Origin: Clostridia bacterium
GTDB lineage: Bacteria; Bacillota; Clostridia; Christensenellales; CAG-138
Reading direction: 5' to 3'
Length of the DNA stretch: 64,000 nt
Assembly: GCA_017416425.1 (NCBI GenBank)
Contig: JAFQCL010000006.1
Location: forward strand, 1-64,000
Shown: one piece after another, positions 32,240 to 40,663 of the stretch
Position numbering within the stretch: position 1 is the first letter of the stretch
Layout: each line of letters begins with the position of its first letter
The notes under the pieces: model-generated
The model's input: only the letters and a program-made list of their open reading frames with translations
What the model was told of the DNA's origin: nothing
Database searches by the model: none
Made by a program: the position numbers and the translations under genes

Positions 32240-32461
32240 TTAGCAGCCGCAGTTGTTGCAACCGCAGTTATTGCAGTTGTCAGTGATGCAGCCATTGTTG
32301 CACCAGCCGTTGTTTGAGAGAAGGATCAGGATTATGATCCACCAGGCGTTGTTGCCAAAACCGCATTCGTTGCAGTTGTCACCGCAGCCGAAACCGTTTC
32401 CATTAGCAAGGATCAGGAGTATGATGATCCACCACCATGAGTTATTACCAAAATTAAACAT
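32240..32461 (-). CDS. Trp/Asn/Cys-rich small membrane peptide
   Basis: 73 aa. It is built from two copies of a short unit: NNSWWWIIILLILANGNG (6-23) and NNAWWIIILILLSNNGW (37-53). Each is followed by a Cys/Asn/Gly-rich stretch (C26, C30, C33 and then seven Cys from 54 to 73, ending NCGCNNCGC). The hydrophobic segments are short and may insert in a membrane; the Cys-rich tails could bind metal or cross-link. Composition resembles small spore-coat or YjcZ-like peptides but no family is certain. AAGGAGG precedes the ATG. A 7-bp GC hairpin (32487-32506) lies just upstream of it. Confidence 0.7.
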   Translation of the reverse strand: MFNFGNNSWWWIIILLILANGNGFGCGDNCNECGFGNNAWWIIILILLSNNGWCNNGCITDNCNNCGCNNCGC

Positions 32462-32600
32462 GAAAAGCCTCCTTAGGTTTTACTTGCCGCAGCCTTTTTG
32501 CTGCGGATGATACATATTACGTTTGCGGCTTAAAAAGTGTGCAATCTTTATTTTTAATCTTTTTTTGGCATAACTTTTTATCGCATCCAAATGCTTTATA

Positions 32601-32609
32601 TGCTAAAAT
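32601..32609 (+). promoter_or_regulatory. Extended -10 of the DUF4364 gene
   Basis: TGCTAAAAT with a TTGGCA-like -35 region further upstream in an AT-rich stretch, about 22 bases before the start codon and just ahead of TGGAGG. Confidence 0.5.
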
Positions 32610-32630
32610 GAAATTTGGAGGTGAGATATT

Positions 32631-33149
32631 ATGTCGTTTTCTTCGGGATATGTAAAGGCAAAGCTTATAGCGCTTTATTTTTTAAACGGTTTTCGTGATG
32701 ATATCTCAAAGGAATCCCTTTCCGGCATAATCGGTGATCACGGTTGGGCGTCTTATCTTGAGATACTCGGTTGTTTGGATGAGCTTGAGGAGCAGCGAAT
32801 GATAGCAGCCATACCGCGTCCTTTCGGCCAGTCCTACCGTATAACACAGCTTGGCATAAGCACGCTTGGAACCTTCGTTGAAGAGCTAAGGCTTTCGCTT
32901 CGGCGTGAGATCGATGATTATATCGAAAAGAACCGTGAGGAGCTTCGCAAGGATACCCAGTACATAGGCGACTGGGAGCAGCAGCTTGATGGCAGTTATG
33001 TTGTAAGCTTGAAGGTAGCCGAGGGCAACAGGATACTCTTTGGCATAGAGCTTCATTTGCCAGACGTTGAGAGCGCAAGAAGGGCTGTACGAAACTTTAG
33101 GGATAATGCCATCGATCTTCATAGCGTTATAATCGAAAAGCTTCTTTAA
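32631..33149 (+). CDS. DUF4364 family protein (winged-helix-like)
   Basis: 172 aa. 'KLIALYFLNGF', 'WASYLEILGCLDELEEQRMI' and 'YRITQLGISTLGTF' form the winged-helix half of the DUF4364 family. The C-terminal half, 'YIEKNREELRKDTQYIGDWEQQ... YVVSLKV', is the conserved dimer/beta part. These are presumed DNA-binding proteins of clostridia without known targets. TGGAGGTG precedes the ATG, and a terminator follows. Confidence 0.85.
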   Translation: MSFSSGYVKAKLIALYFLNGFRDDISKESLSGIIGDHGWASYLEILGCLDELEEQRMIAAIPRPFGQSYRITQLGISTLGTFVEELRLSLRREIDDYIEKNREELRKDTQYIGDWEQQLDGSYVVSLKVAEGNRILFGIELHLPDVESARRAVRNFRDNAIDLHSVIIEKLL

Positions 33150-33169
33150 GTTTTTAAAAAGGCTAAAGG

Positions 33170-33196
33170 TGGGGCTCCTTTTTGGAGCTCTTTTTT
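33170..33196 (+). terminator. Terminator after the DUF4364 gene
   Basis: GGGGCTCC pairs with GGAGCTC over a T5 loop and is followed by TTTTTTG. Confidence 0.88.
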
Positions 33197-33198
33197 GT

Positions 33199-33342
33199 AG
33201 AGAAGCCCTTGTGCGGGGGGTGGGGACGCATAATCACAAATGGGGTACAAAGCAATGCCCCTGTCGGGGGCTGCTCGCCTCGGCAGGGGTCATACTTTCT
33301 TTATAAGGCATTGGGGCAGAGCCTCAAAAATATTTAAATACC
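33199..33342. repeat. Degenerate copy of the GGGGC fold-back intergenic element
   Basis: Contains CCCCTGTCGGGGG...CCTCGGCAGGGG pairings and ends with GCATTGGGGCAGAGCCTC followed by AAAAAT. This closely parallels the right end of the inverted repeat near 3410 (AATTGGGGCGCATAGCC then CCCAAAAA). No coding potential. Confidence 0.55.
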
Positions 33343-34569
33343 TTAAAACGCAAACAGACCGTCTACAAATACGGGAACCTCTTTGCCGTCATGTGTTACG
33401 CCAACAATCGACATATCGCTTGTTCCAATCATAAAATCAACGTGCGTAATCGAGCGATTTACACCGCGGCTTAGAAGCTCCTCGGGCGACAGCCTGTCAG
33501 CTCCCTCGATACAAGGGTATGCCGAGCCAAACGCGAAATGGCATGAAGCGTTTTCGTCATACAGCGTGTTATAAAAGAGTACTCCCGCCTGCTTTATGGG
33601 TGAATCATAGGGAACGAGCGCGACCTCGCCAAGATATGAAGCGCCTTCATCGGCGGCGATTGCATCGCGCAGTACCTCTTCGCCGCGCTTTGCGCTTACA
33701 TCGATTATTTTACCGTCCTTAAATGTAAACTTAAAATCCTCGATTATGGTTCCGTTATAAACAAGCGGCATGGCGGATACCACTGTACCGTTTACGCCAA
33801 GCCTGTGCGGTACTGTAAAAAGCTCTTCGGTGGGTATGTTGGGGCTGAACACTATACCGCTTTTGCTGTGTTCGCTCACGCCTTCAAAGAAGTGGCCTTC
33901 AGGCAGTTCGACTGTAAGGTCTGTGCCGATGGAATTTTTATATTTCAGGTACTTAAAACGATAGTCGTTTAAGCGCTGTTTTCTCCTTGAGGTACGCTCG
34001 ATATGCTCCTGCCAGCGTGTAATGGCCCGCATATCGCCGTGTACACGCACCGCTGTAAATATTTTTTCCCAAAGCGCGCTCATTGCCTCATCCTCGGGAA
34101 GATCGGGAAATACCTTTTTTGCCCACGCGGGGATGGGTACCGCGCCTATGCACCACTGAACGGCATTGGAACTTGTAAGTTCGCGATACTCGGCAAGCGC
34201 CTTTCCAACGGCACGCTGATTGCGCTTTATGCGGCTTGGATCTACGCCCTTAAGATTTTCCGGATCGGATGCGGCTATGCTTAAAAACGCGGCGCCGCTT
34301 TTGGCATAGCCATTGTTAAATGCGGGTATATGCTCAGGCACCTCATCAAAAACAGCATCATCGGCTAAGAGATAGCGCTTTCGGGTCACATAATCATCAC
34401 GCCACGACATAACGACCTCACGGCAGCCTGCCTCATATGCAACGTCCATGCACAGGCGAGCAAAATATGCGCATTCCACAGGTGATGAAATAACAAGGGT
34501 CTGTCCTTTTTGTATGTTGACGCCCTTAAGCACCAGCAATTGCGCGTATTCGTAAAGCTTTTTATCCAT
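33343..34569 (-). CDS. M29-family aminopeptidase (AmpS/PepS-like)
   Basis: 408 aa, the standard length. Metal-site blocks are present: 'TDLTVELPEGHFFEGV' , 'NIPTEELFTVPHRLGVNG' and the C-terminal 'ENASCHFAFGSAYP' plus 'NRSITHVDFMIGTSDMSIVG'. The family is a cytoplasmic metallo-aminopeptidase. It has an ATGCTATAAT promoter (34603-34612) and GAGGTG ahead of the ATG. Single-gene unit. Confidence 0.93.
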   Translation of the reverse strand: MDKKLYEYAQLLVLKGVNIQKGQTLVISSPVECAYFARLCMDVAYEAGCREVVMSWRDDYVTRKRYLLADDAVFDEVPEHIPAFNNGYAKSGAAFLSIAASDPENLKGVDPSRIKRNQRAVGKALAEYRELTSSNAVQWCIGAVPIPAWAKKVFPDLPEDEAMSALWEKIFTAVRVHGDMRAITRWQEHIERTSRRKQRLNDYRFKYLKYKNSIGTDLTVELPEGHFFEGVSEHSKSGIVFSPNIPTEELFTVPHRLGVNGTVVSAMPLVYNGTIIEDFKFTFKDGKIIDVSAKRGEEVLRDAIAADEGASYLGEVALVPYDSPIKQAGVLFYNTLYDENASCHFAFGSAYPCIEGADRLSPEELLSRGVNRSITHVDFMIGTSDMSIVGVTHDGKEVPVFVDGLFAF

Positions 34570-34602
34570 ATAAAAACACCTCTTTCAAAAATATCATATC
34601 CT

Positions 34603-34612
34603 ATTATAGCAT
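34603..34612 (-). promoter_or_regulatory. Extended -10 (ATGCTATAAT) of the M29 aminopeptidase gene
   Basis: Minus-strand ATGCTATAAT, about 33 bases upstream of the start codon. Confidence 0.6.
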
Positions 34613-34659
34613 ACCGATTTGTATGTTAGGCAGGGATATTCAAAAAAGCTACAGATAAA

Positions 34660-34690
34660 AAAGGAGACCGCGTAAACGACCTCCTGAAAA
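34660..34690 (-). terminator. Terminator after the CNNM/CBS gene
   Basis: On the minus strand, AGGAGgtCG pairs with CGgtCTCCT around a short loop, followed by TTTTTT. Confidence 0.85.
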
Positions 34691-34701
34691 AACATCAGAT
34701 T

Positions 34702-36099
34702 TTATTCATCATCATTGCTATTATGCTTGGGATTTACTACTATCTCAATCTCAAGTACACGCTGAGCATCTGTTTTTGTTACCTTTATATCAAGATTTTC
34801 GTATGTAAAAGTGTCGCCCACGGTCGGCATGCGGTCAAGCTGCTCAAGCACCCAGCCGCTTATGGTGGTTGATTCGGTGTCTATATCGTAGCAAAATTCC
34901 TTTGTAAGACGCTCCACATCGGTTCCGCAGTTAACTCTATAGACATTTTCACCGGTCTTTTTGATGGCCTGCGAGAACTCATCCTCATCGAATTCTCCGA
35001 CTATAGCTTCAAGCAGGTCGTTTATGGTCACTACGCCATGCATGCCGCCGTATTCATCGAGTACGACCGCAAAATGACGTTTTTTAGACTTCATGGCGCG
35101 AAACAGTGAATCGGCATTCATGCTGTCGGGTACGAACCATGCGGGTGTGACAGCGTTTTTCATTACGCTTTCTCTGGATCTATCCTCAAGCCTTAGATAG
35201 GTGCGGGAGGATAAAACGCCAAGTATCTTATCGCCATTTTCACCGCATACCGGGAAAAAGCTGTGGTTATTCTTGTAGATGGTGTCTTGCCACATATCAT
35301 CGCTTTCGTCATTCCAAAGCAATACGGTCTGCGTTCTGTGGGTGGCGACTTCTCCTACCGTGAGATCATCGAACTCGAATACGTTCTGTATGATCTCCTT
35401 CTCATCGATGTCTATAACGCCCTTTTCAGTACCAACATCCACCATCATTCGTATGTTCTCCTCGGTGACCTCCTCATCCTCCTGATTTGGGTCTATGCCA
35501 AAGAGCCTCAGCATGCCATTTGTTGACGCTGTGAGGAGCCAAACTATGGGGGCAAACAGCTTTGATATAAACGTTATGATACCGGAAAGCTTAAGCGCGA
35601 TCTTTTCAGCATTACGCATGGCAACGCGCTTTGGTACAAGTTCGCCAAATACGAGTGTAAAATATGATAAAATTAATGTAATTACTACAACTGAAATGGT
35701 GTTTAGCGTAGCAGCGGGAATATTAAGACCCGTCTTTAGTATGAGACCAACCAATATCTCGGAGAAATTATCCGCCGCAAATGCGCTTCCTAAAAATCCT
35801 GCAAGTGTTATCGCTACTTGAATTGTTGCTAAAAATTTTGCCGGCTGGCTTGTTAAACGTGCAAGCCTTATAGCGCCCTTGTTGCCCTCTGCTGCAAGTT
35901 TGGCAAGGCGGGCGTCATTCATCGTTATAACAGCTATTTCCGCGCAGGCAAATACGGCATTAAGCGCGATAAGTACAAACTGCAGCACTATCTGCCATCC
36001 AATTGAGCCTGTCGGGTCTGCTGAAGCTACGTTCGCAGTTGTTTCCTGTGTGGCAAGTGTAAGCTGATGAACCAAATACCACCCTATTGAGTCGTCCAA
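34702..36099 (-). CDS. CNNM-domain / CBS-pair membrane protein (hemolysin C/CorC family)
   Basis: 465 aa. The start is TTG 36099 because AAGGAGG lies seven bases before it; the alternative TTG at 36120 would put that site inside the gene. The N-terminal DUF21/CNNM membrane domain has ~4 helices ('VLIALNAVFACAEIAVITM', 'VVITLILSYFTLVFGELVPKR'). It is followed by two CBS domains ('SRTYLRLEDRS', 'AVVLDEYGGMHGVVTINDLLEAIVGE') and a CorC/HlyC C-terminal domain. The family is linked to magnesium or other cation export. ATGCTATAAT lies ~60 bases upstream. Confidence 0.92.
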   Translation of the reverse strand: MDDSIGWYLVHQLTLATQETTANVASADPTGSIGWQIVLQFVLIALNAVFACAEIAVITMNDARLAKLAAEGNKGAIRLARLTSQPAKFLATIQVAITLAGFLGSAFAADNFSEILVGLILKTGLNIPAATLNTISVVVITLILSYFTLVFGELVPKRVAMRNAEKIALKLSGIITFISKLFAPIVWLLTASTNGMLRLFGIDPNQEDEEVTEENIRMMVDVGTEKGVIDIDEKEIIQNVFEFDDLTVGEVATHRTQTVLLWNDESDDMWQDTIYKNNHSFFPVCGENGDKILGVLSSRTYLRLEDRSRESVMKNAVTPAWFVPDSMNADSLFRAMKSKKRHFAVVLDEYGGMHGVVTINDLLEAIVGEFDEDEFSQAIKKTGENVYRVNCGTDVERLTKEFCYDIDTESTTISGWVLEQLDRMPTVGDTFTYENLDIKVTKTDAQRVLEIEIVVNPKHNSNDDE

Positions 36100-36159
36100 A
36101 ATATACCTCCTTATGGACAAATTGAATTAAGAATGGGCTGTGTGCACACTCTCATAATA

Positions 36160-36169
36160 ATTATAGCAT
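36160..36169 (-). promoter_or_regulatory. Extended -10 (ATGCTATAAT) of the CNNM/CBS gene
   Basis: Minus-strand ATGCTATAAT, about 60 bases before the TTG start codon. Confidence 0.6.
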
Positions 36170-36318
36170 AAAGCGGCGGGACTTTCTACCCATACCAATA
36201 TATATTTTTGTATTGCTATGTTGATAGCTGACGTATAAGGCGCTTGATGCTTACATAAACTATTGTGTGAGCAAAAGCTTTGCTAAAAACAGCAATGCTG
36301 AAATTATGGAGGAAGACG

Positions 36319-36786
36319 ATGCTATCAAAGCTTAAACCCTATTTCATCTATATAGGCATGGCGCTTCTTGTGGGGCTTGCGGCAGGGCTTATATCTTCGC
36401 CCGCTATGGAGGATTTCGCTGCGCTCAAGCAGCCGCCGCTTTCACCACCCGGGACAGTTTTTCCGATAGTCTGGACGATACTCTACATACTCATGGGGAT
36501 AGGCGCAGGTCTTGTTGCAAGCGGGCGTATTTCCACAGGCAGTCCGGCGCTTAAGCTTTATATAGTGCAGCTTATATTTAATTTCGGCTGGACCATAATA
36601 TTCTTCAATTTAAAGCTGAGACTTGTGGCTTTTGTTTGGCTTTTGGCGTTGCTTGGGCTTGTGATCGCCATGACGGTACATTTTTACAAGGTTCGTCCGA
36701 TTGCGGGTCTGCTCCAAATACCCTATATACTTTGGCTGATATTTGCGGCCTATCTTAATTTCGCAATATTTTATCTGAATGGATAA
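36319..36786 (+). CDS. tspO: TspO/MBR family protein
   Basis: 155 aa, five membrane helices. The start is ATG 36319 after TGGAGGAAG. 'PPLSPPGTVFPIVWTILYILMGIGAGLV' (~42-70) is the TspO signature for tetrapyrrole binding, with 'YIVQLIFNFGWTIIFFNLK' and the terminal 'PYILWLIFAAYLNFAIFYLN' also conserved. The family binds porphyrins or heme-related ligands. The link to the hemZ gene elsewhere in the window is only thematic. Confidence 0.93.
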   Translation: MLSKLKPYFIYIGMALLVGLAAGLISSPAMEDFAALKQPPLSPPGTVFPIVWTILYILMGIGAGLVASGRISTGSPALKLYIVQLIFNFGWTIIFFNLKLRLVAFVWLLALLGLVIAMTVHFYKVRPIAGLLQIPYILWLIFAAYLNFAIFYLNG

Positions 36787-36819
36787 GCATACGGGTAATG
36801 TATATGAGCACGTGAAAGA

Positions 36820-36864
36820 AAGCCTGATGTAAGAACGAAGTTTGGTTTTACATCAGGCTTTTTA
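36820..36864. terminator. Terminator after tspO
   Basis: AAGCCTGATGTAA pairs with TTTACATCAGGCTT across a 14-base loop, followed by TTTATC. The stem is long and nearly perfect. Confidence 0.92.
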
Positions 36865-36950
36865 TCACAAAGCGGCGTTATCCTTTTAATTTAATACATC
36901 GTGCTTGTGTGCAATCAAAGGGCAAAGGCCATACTCAGAAAAGAACTATC

Positions 36951-38651
36951 CTATGTATTTATAAGCGTATCAAGCGATGAAAGCAGCGCCTCTCCAAGCT
37001 CTGCCGCCTCCCCTATGGAGGCCGCTTTTGTTCCTATATAGAGCTTTAGTTTGGGCTCCGTACCCGAGGGTCTTATGCATACCCACGATTCATCGTCAAG
37101 TATGAGCCTTAACATGTTCATGGAGGGAAACTCTAATTTTGATTCGCGATCACCCTCATGGGAAAGCCCCAAAAGGTAGTCCTCAAAGCGGACTATCTCG
37201 GAATTTCCAAGGCTATCCGGCAAAGAATTCCTAAACATATCCATTATATGCGCTATTTTTTCAAGTCCCGCCTTACCTTCAAATGTGTAGGACTTTACGG
37301 TCTCCTTATAGTAGCCAAATTCTTCATATATGTCATTTAAAACATCGATGAGCGTTTTGCCCTTTTCACCGAAGTATAAAGAGGCTTCGGCCAAAAGCAT
37401 AGCAGCGAGTATGGCATCTTTATCGCGTGCAAAGCCTCCCGCAAGGAAACCGTAGCTCTCCTCAAAGCCGAAAAGGAACTTGTAATCGCCCAAGGTATCG
37501 CAGCGCTCTATTATTTCGGCGATAAATCTAAAGCCCGTGGGCACGCTTTTTATAGCTACGCCGTTATGCTCGCATATGCTGTCCGCAAGACTGGTGCTTA
37601 CTATGGATTTTACCACAAGCAGATCATTTGAAAGCGTTCCGCTTATGCGTCTTGCGTTTATAAGGTGGTATATGAGTATCGCGCCTATCTGATTTCCGGT
37701 AAGAAGCTGAAAACTTCCATCGGGTCTTCTTGCGGCGGCGCCAAGGCGGTCCGAATCGGGGTCGGTGGCAAGAACGATGCTTGCGCCTACGCTGTCTGCA
37801 AGCTTAAAGCCAAGGTCAAAAGCGCCTTCATCCTCCGGATTTGGATATTTTACGGTCGGAAATCTTCCGTCAGGCGCTGCCTGCTCCTGCACCACGAATA
37901 CATTTTTTATGCCTATGCGTGAAAGTATGGTTGTGACCGGTACAAGCCCTGCGCCATGAAGGGGCGTATATACAATGGGAAGCTCTCCGCCCTTTTTAAA
38001 AAGCAGGTCTTTATAGGAGAGAAGGCTCATGGTCGCTTCATAGTAAGGTTCATCGGCCTCTTCGGATAAAAGTGTTAAAAGAGTCTCATCGGGCTCAGGC
38101 AGGCTTTCAAAATAGCCATGCTTTGCGATATATTCGGTAACCCTGCCCGCGATATCGGGCGTTATCTGCCCGCCGTCCTTTGAATAGACCTTATAGCCAT
38201 TGTAGTTTGCGGGATTATGGCTTGCCGTTATCATTATGCCGGCAATGCACGACAGTCTTCTTAGCGTAAACGAAAGCTGAGGCACCGATCTTAACGAAGA
38301 AAACAGATATACTCTTATCCCACGACCCGTCAATACATCCGCAGCCTTTCTTGCGAACTCGGCGGACATTATTCGTGAATCATAGGCTATGCATACGCCG
38401 GCTTTGGAGCCATTTGGCTGCTCAAGTATATAGTCCGCAAGGCCAAGCGTTGCTCTTACCACAACCGGAATATTCATGCGGTTCGTTCCTGCACCTATTA
38501 TACCGCGAAGCCCCGCCGTTCCGAATTCAAGCTCACGGTAGAAGCGTTCCTCTATAGCAGCGCTGTCGCCCCCTATGCTCATAAGCTCATCATAAAGCGC
38601 GCCCTCTTTTGTATTTAAAAGCCAATCCTTATAAAGCTCCATATGACGCAT
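36951..38651 (-). CDS. pgcA: Phospho-sugar mutase (alpha-phosphoglucomutase, PgcA type)
   Basis: 566 aa. 'FGTAGLRGIIGAGTNRMN', the active-site loop 'ITASHNPANYNGYKVYSKDG' (phosphoserine in TASHNP), the metal loop 'LATDPDSDRLGAA', the sugar loop 'LFGFEESYGFLAG' and the phosphate-binding 'IRPSGTEPKLKLYIG' are all intact. It interconverts glucose-1- and glucose-6-phosphate (or mannose phosphates). The length and the TASHNPxxYNGYKVY form match Gram-positive PgcA. GGAGGG precedes the ATG, with TGGTATAAT upstream. Confidence 0.92.
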   Translation of the reverse strand: MRHMELYKDWLLNTKEGALYDELMSIGGDSAAIEERFYRELEFGTAGLRGIIGAGTNRMNIPVVVRATLGLADYILEQPNGSKAGVCIAYDSRIMSAEFARKAADVLTGRGIRVYLFSSLRSVPQLSFTLRRLSCIAGIMITASHNPANYNGYKVYSKDGGQITPDIAGRVTEYIAKHGYFESLPEPDETLLTLLSEEADEPYYEATMSLLSYKDLLFKKGGELPIVYTPLHGAGLVPVTTILSRIGIKNVFVVQEQAAPDGRFPTVKYPNPEDEGAFDLGFKLADSVGASIVLATDPDSDRLGAAARRPDGSFQLLTGNQIGAILIYHLINARRISGTLSNDLLVVKSIVSTSLADSICEHNGVAIKSVPTGFRFIAEIIERCDTLGDYKFLFGFEESYGFLAGGFARDKDAILAAMLLAEASLYFGEKGKTLIDVLNDIYEEFGYYKETVKSYTFEGKAGLEKIAHIMDMFRNSLPDSLGNSEIVRFEDYLLGLSHEGDRESKLEFPSMNMLRLILDDESWVCIRPSGTEPKLKLYIGTKAASIGEAAELGEALLSSLDTLINT

Positions 38652-38682
38652 ATAAATTTCCCTCCTGTTTCATCTTGAGTTT

Positions 38683-38691
38683 ATTATACCA
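38683..38691 (-). promoter_or_regulatory. Extended -10 (TGGTATAAT) of the phospho-sugar mutase gene
   Basis: Minus-strand TGGTATAAT, about 30 bases before the ATG. Confidence 0.6.
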
Positions 38692-38865
38692 TAGTATGCA
38701 AGGATTTACTTTATTTTACTCCCCAAAATAAAAGCACCCGCGCGAAAAAAAGGTATTATGATATAATTATTATAGTGTCAGATGTATTTTAATGTAAACT
38801 TTGGTTGCGAAAGTGAAAAAACGCATTATTGCAACCTAAGAATACAGCATTTTTTGAAAAATAGA

Positions 38866-38874
38866 TGCTATACT
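38866..38874 (+). promoter_or_regulatory. Extended -10 of the HTH membrane protein gene
   Basis: TGCTATACT, 28 bases before the ATG. GGTTGC/GCAACC at ~38812-38836 forms a small hairpin just upstream. Confidence 0.5.
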
Positions 38875-38902
38875 TTCCACAGCGGTTTTATGGAGGTTCT
38901 AT

Positions 38903-40648
38903 ATGACTGAAGACTTTGGTAAAAAGCTCATACGATTCAGAAAGAAACACGGTCTTTCTCAGGAGGAGCTGGCAGCGAAAATAGGCGTAACACGTCAGGC
39001 TGTTTCAAAATGGGAGCGCGGCATTGCGATACCCGACAGCTATAATCTCATAAGGCTTGCCGAGTGCTACGGCATGACGCTTGATGAGCTGCTTTCAAAT
39101 GAGGATGGGGACGCAGCTTCTCCAAAAAGAGGAGAGGGATTTGAGGTGTTATCAGAGCCCAAGGTAGTGGTCGGAGACAGCTTTATTGAATTTGAAAACG
39201 ATGAAAAAAGCGTAACGCTTGATAGAACCGGCATAACCCGAATAAGCCCCGAAGGGACAACGCACGAGAGCTGGCGTGAATCCATACAAAGGATGATAGC
39301 GCAGGTACGCGGCATCAAGGGGTATGAAAAAAATGAGGGAGAGGCTATGGAAAGAAGAATTTTCCGAACGGTGATGTCAAAAAGCGGCATCAGGGTGGAT
39401 TATGAGGACGGAGGAAGCGAGAGCTTTACCTGGGAAAGAATAACGGGCGTGCCCGAACAAACAAGGCGCAATGTTCATGCGGATGAGAGCGGAGTATCCA
39501 TAGAATATATGGATGGTACAAGCGATTATTATACCTGGGAGTCGATAAAAAATGGTGAAGGTCATTATAGGAGAAATGCCGAATATGATGATTATGATCC
39601 CGACGACGACTATGATATTGATGATGAGGAAGATGATGAGGATGTAACTTATGAGGCTGAGGTGACCTATAGCGATGGTGAAGAGCGCACCCCACATAAG
39701 GCTGAAAGCTCGCCTTTATATCGTGCGCTTAAAAGGTTTCCCATTCATGCCGTTTCAACGGCGGCGTTTTTTCTGCTTGGCATATTCGAGGGGCTTTGGC
39801 ACCCCGGCTGGGTGGTTTTTATGGCCATACCCATCTATTATTCGCTTATCGATGTTTTATTTAAGAAGAAAAGTAGCAAGGGGCGTTTATTATACCGTGT
39901 GCCGTTTGCCCTTATTGCGTCAGCGGCATATGTTATAGCCGGCGCGTGCTTTAGCCTTTGGCATCCCGGCTGGATCATATTCCTAACGATACCCCTTTAT
40001 TACTGGTTTGCGGCGTTTTGGTATTTTAAGCCCAAAAGAGCCGGCGTTAAGGCGTTTGTATTTCCATACCCCATGCTCATTGTGACAGCGCACTTAACGC
40101 TAAGCCTTGTTTTTAATATTGATGAGTACACATGGCTTCTTTACGCGAGTATACCCGTGTATTATATTGCAGCATCGCTGTTTTCCGGAAGAAAGGGTAC
40201 GCTTTTTGCGCTCATTCCGATACCGATCTATATAGCGGTGGGGCTTTTGACCGGTATATGGCACCCGACATGGCTGATACTGATGCTCATACCTATAATT
40301 ATAAGCATAGAAAGCGGCATAAGACATGGCAAAGGCTTCTTTGATTCGCTTCCGCTTTGGCTTATCATAGCAACGGCATATCTTGCGATAGGTTTCATCA
40401 CAAATGCCTGGCATCCCTATTGGCTGATATTTCTTGCCGTACCGACCATAAAGGGGATCGTAGGCATTATCTCGGGCAAAAAGGACTGGTATGATGTTTC
40501 GCTGGGCGGCGCGGTGATACTGTTATATGTACTGCTTGGTATCATATTTGACATGTGGCATTCATTGTGGCCAATAATACTCCTGATCCCGGTGATAGAT
40601 TACTTGCGCGAGCTTATCCACGATAGCAGGCGAAGAAAGAAGCAATGA
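38903..40648 (+). CDS. XRE-type HTH protein with acidic linker and six WHPxW membrane repeats
   Basis: 581 aa. An N-terminal XRE helix-turn-helix (~6-62, 'LSQEELAAKIGVTRQAVSKWERG'). A middle part has two 'EDGGSESFTWERI / MDGTSDYYTWESI' repeats and a very acidic stretch (~227-250). Then come twelve membrane segments made of six repeats. Five repeats carry W-H-P/S (W299, W353, W453, W503, W552), each followed by 'xWxIFLxIPxYY'; the third is degenerate (W411). The repeat period is about 50 residues. It is presumably a membrane-tethered transcription regulator that senses something in or outside the membrane. It converges with murF. TGGAGG lies upstream. Confidence 0.8.
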   Translation: MTEDFGKKLIRFRKKHGLSQEELAAKIGVTRQAVSKWERGIAIPDSYNLIRLAECYGMTLDELLSNEDGDAASPKRGEGFEVLSEPKVVVGDSFIEFENDEKSVTLDRTGITRISPEGTTHESWRESIQRMIAQVRGIKGYEKNEGEAMERRIFRTVMSKSGIRVDYEDGGSESFTWERITGVPEQTRRNVHADESGVSIEYMDGTSDYYTWESIKNGEGHYRRNAEYDDYDPDDDYDIDDEEDDEDVTYEAEVTYSDGEERTPHKAESSPLYRALKRFPIHAVSTAAFFLLGIFEGLWHPGWVVFMAIPIYYSLIDVLFKKKSSKGRLLYRVPFALIASAAYVIAGACFSLWHPGWIIFLTIPLYYWFAAFWYFKPKRAGVKAFVFPYPMLIVTAHLTLSLVFNIDEYTWLLYASIPVYYIAASLFSGRKGTLFALIPIPIYIAVGLLTGIWHPTWLILMLIPIIISIESGIRHGKGFFDSLPLWLIIATAYLAIGFITNAWHPYWLIFLAVPTIKGIVGIISGKKDWYDVSLGGAVILLYVLLGIIFDMWHSLWPIILLIPVIDYLRELIHDSRRRKKQ

Positions 40649-40663
40649 TGAAATATATAAAGA

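Noticed and set aside
38757..38860. Small RNA upstream of the HTH gene (TATGATATAAT followed by a GGTTGC/GCAACC hairpin)
   Set aside because: The hairpin is short, no terminator follows, and the -10-like sequence is in a very AT-rich stretch.
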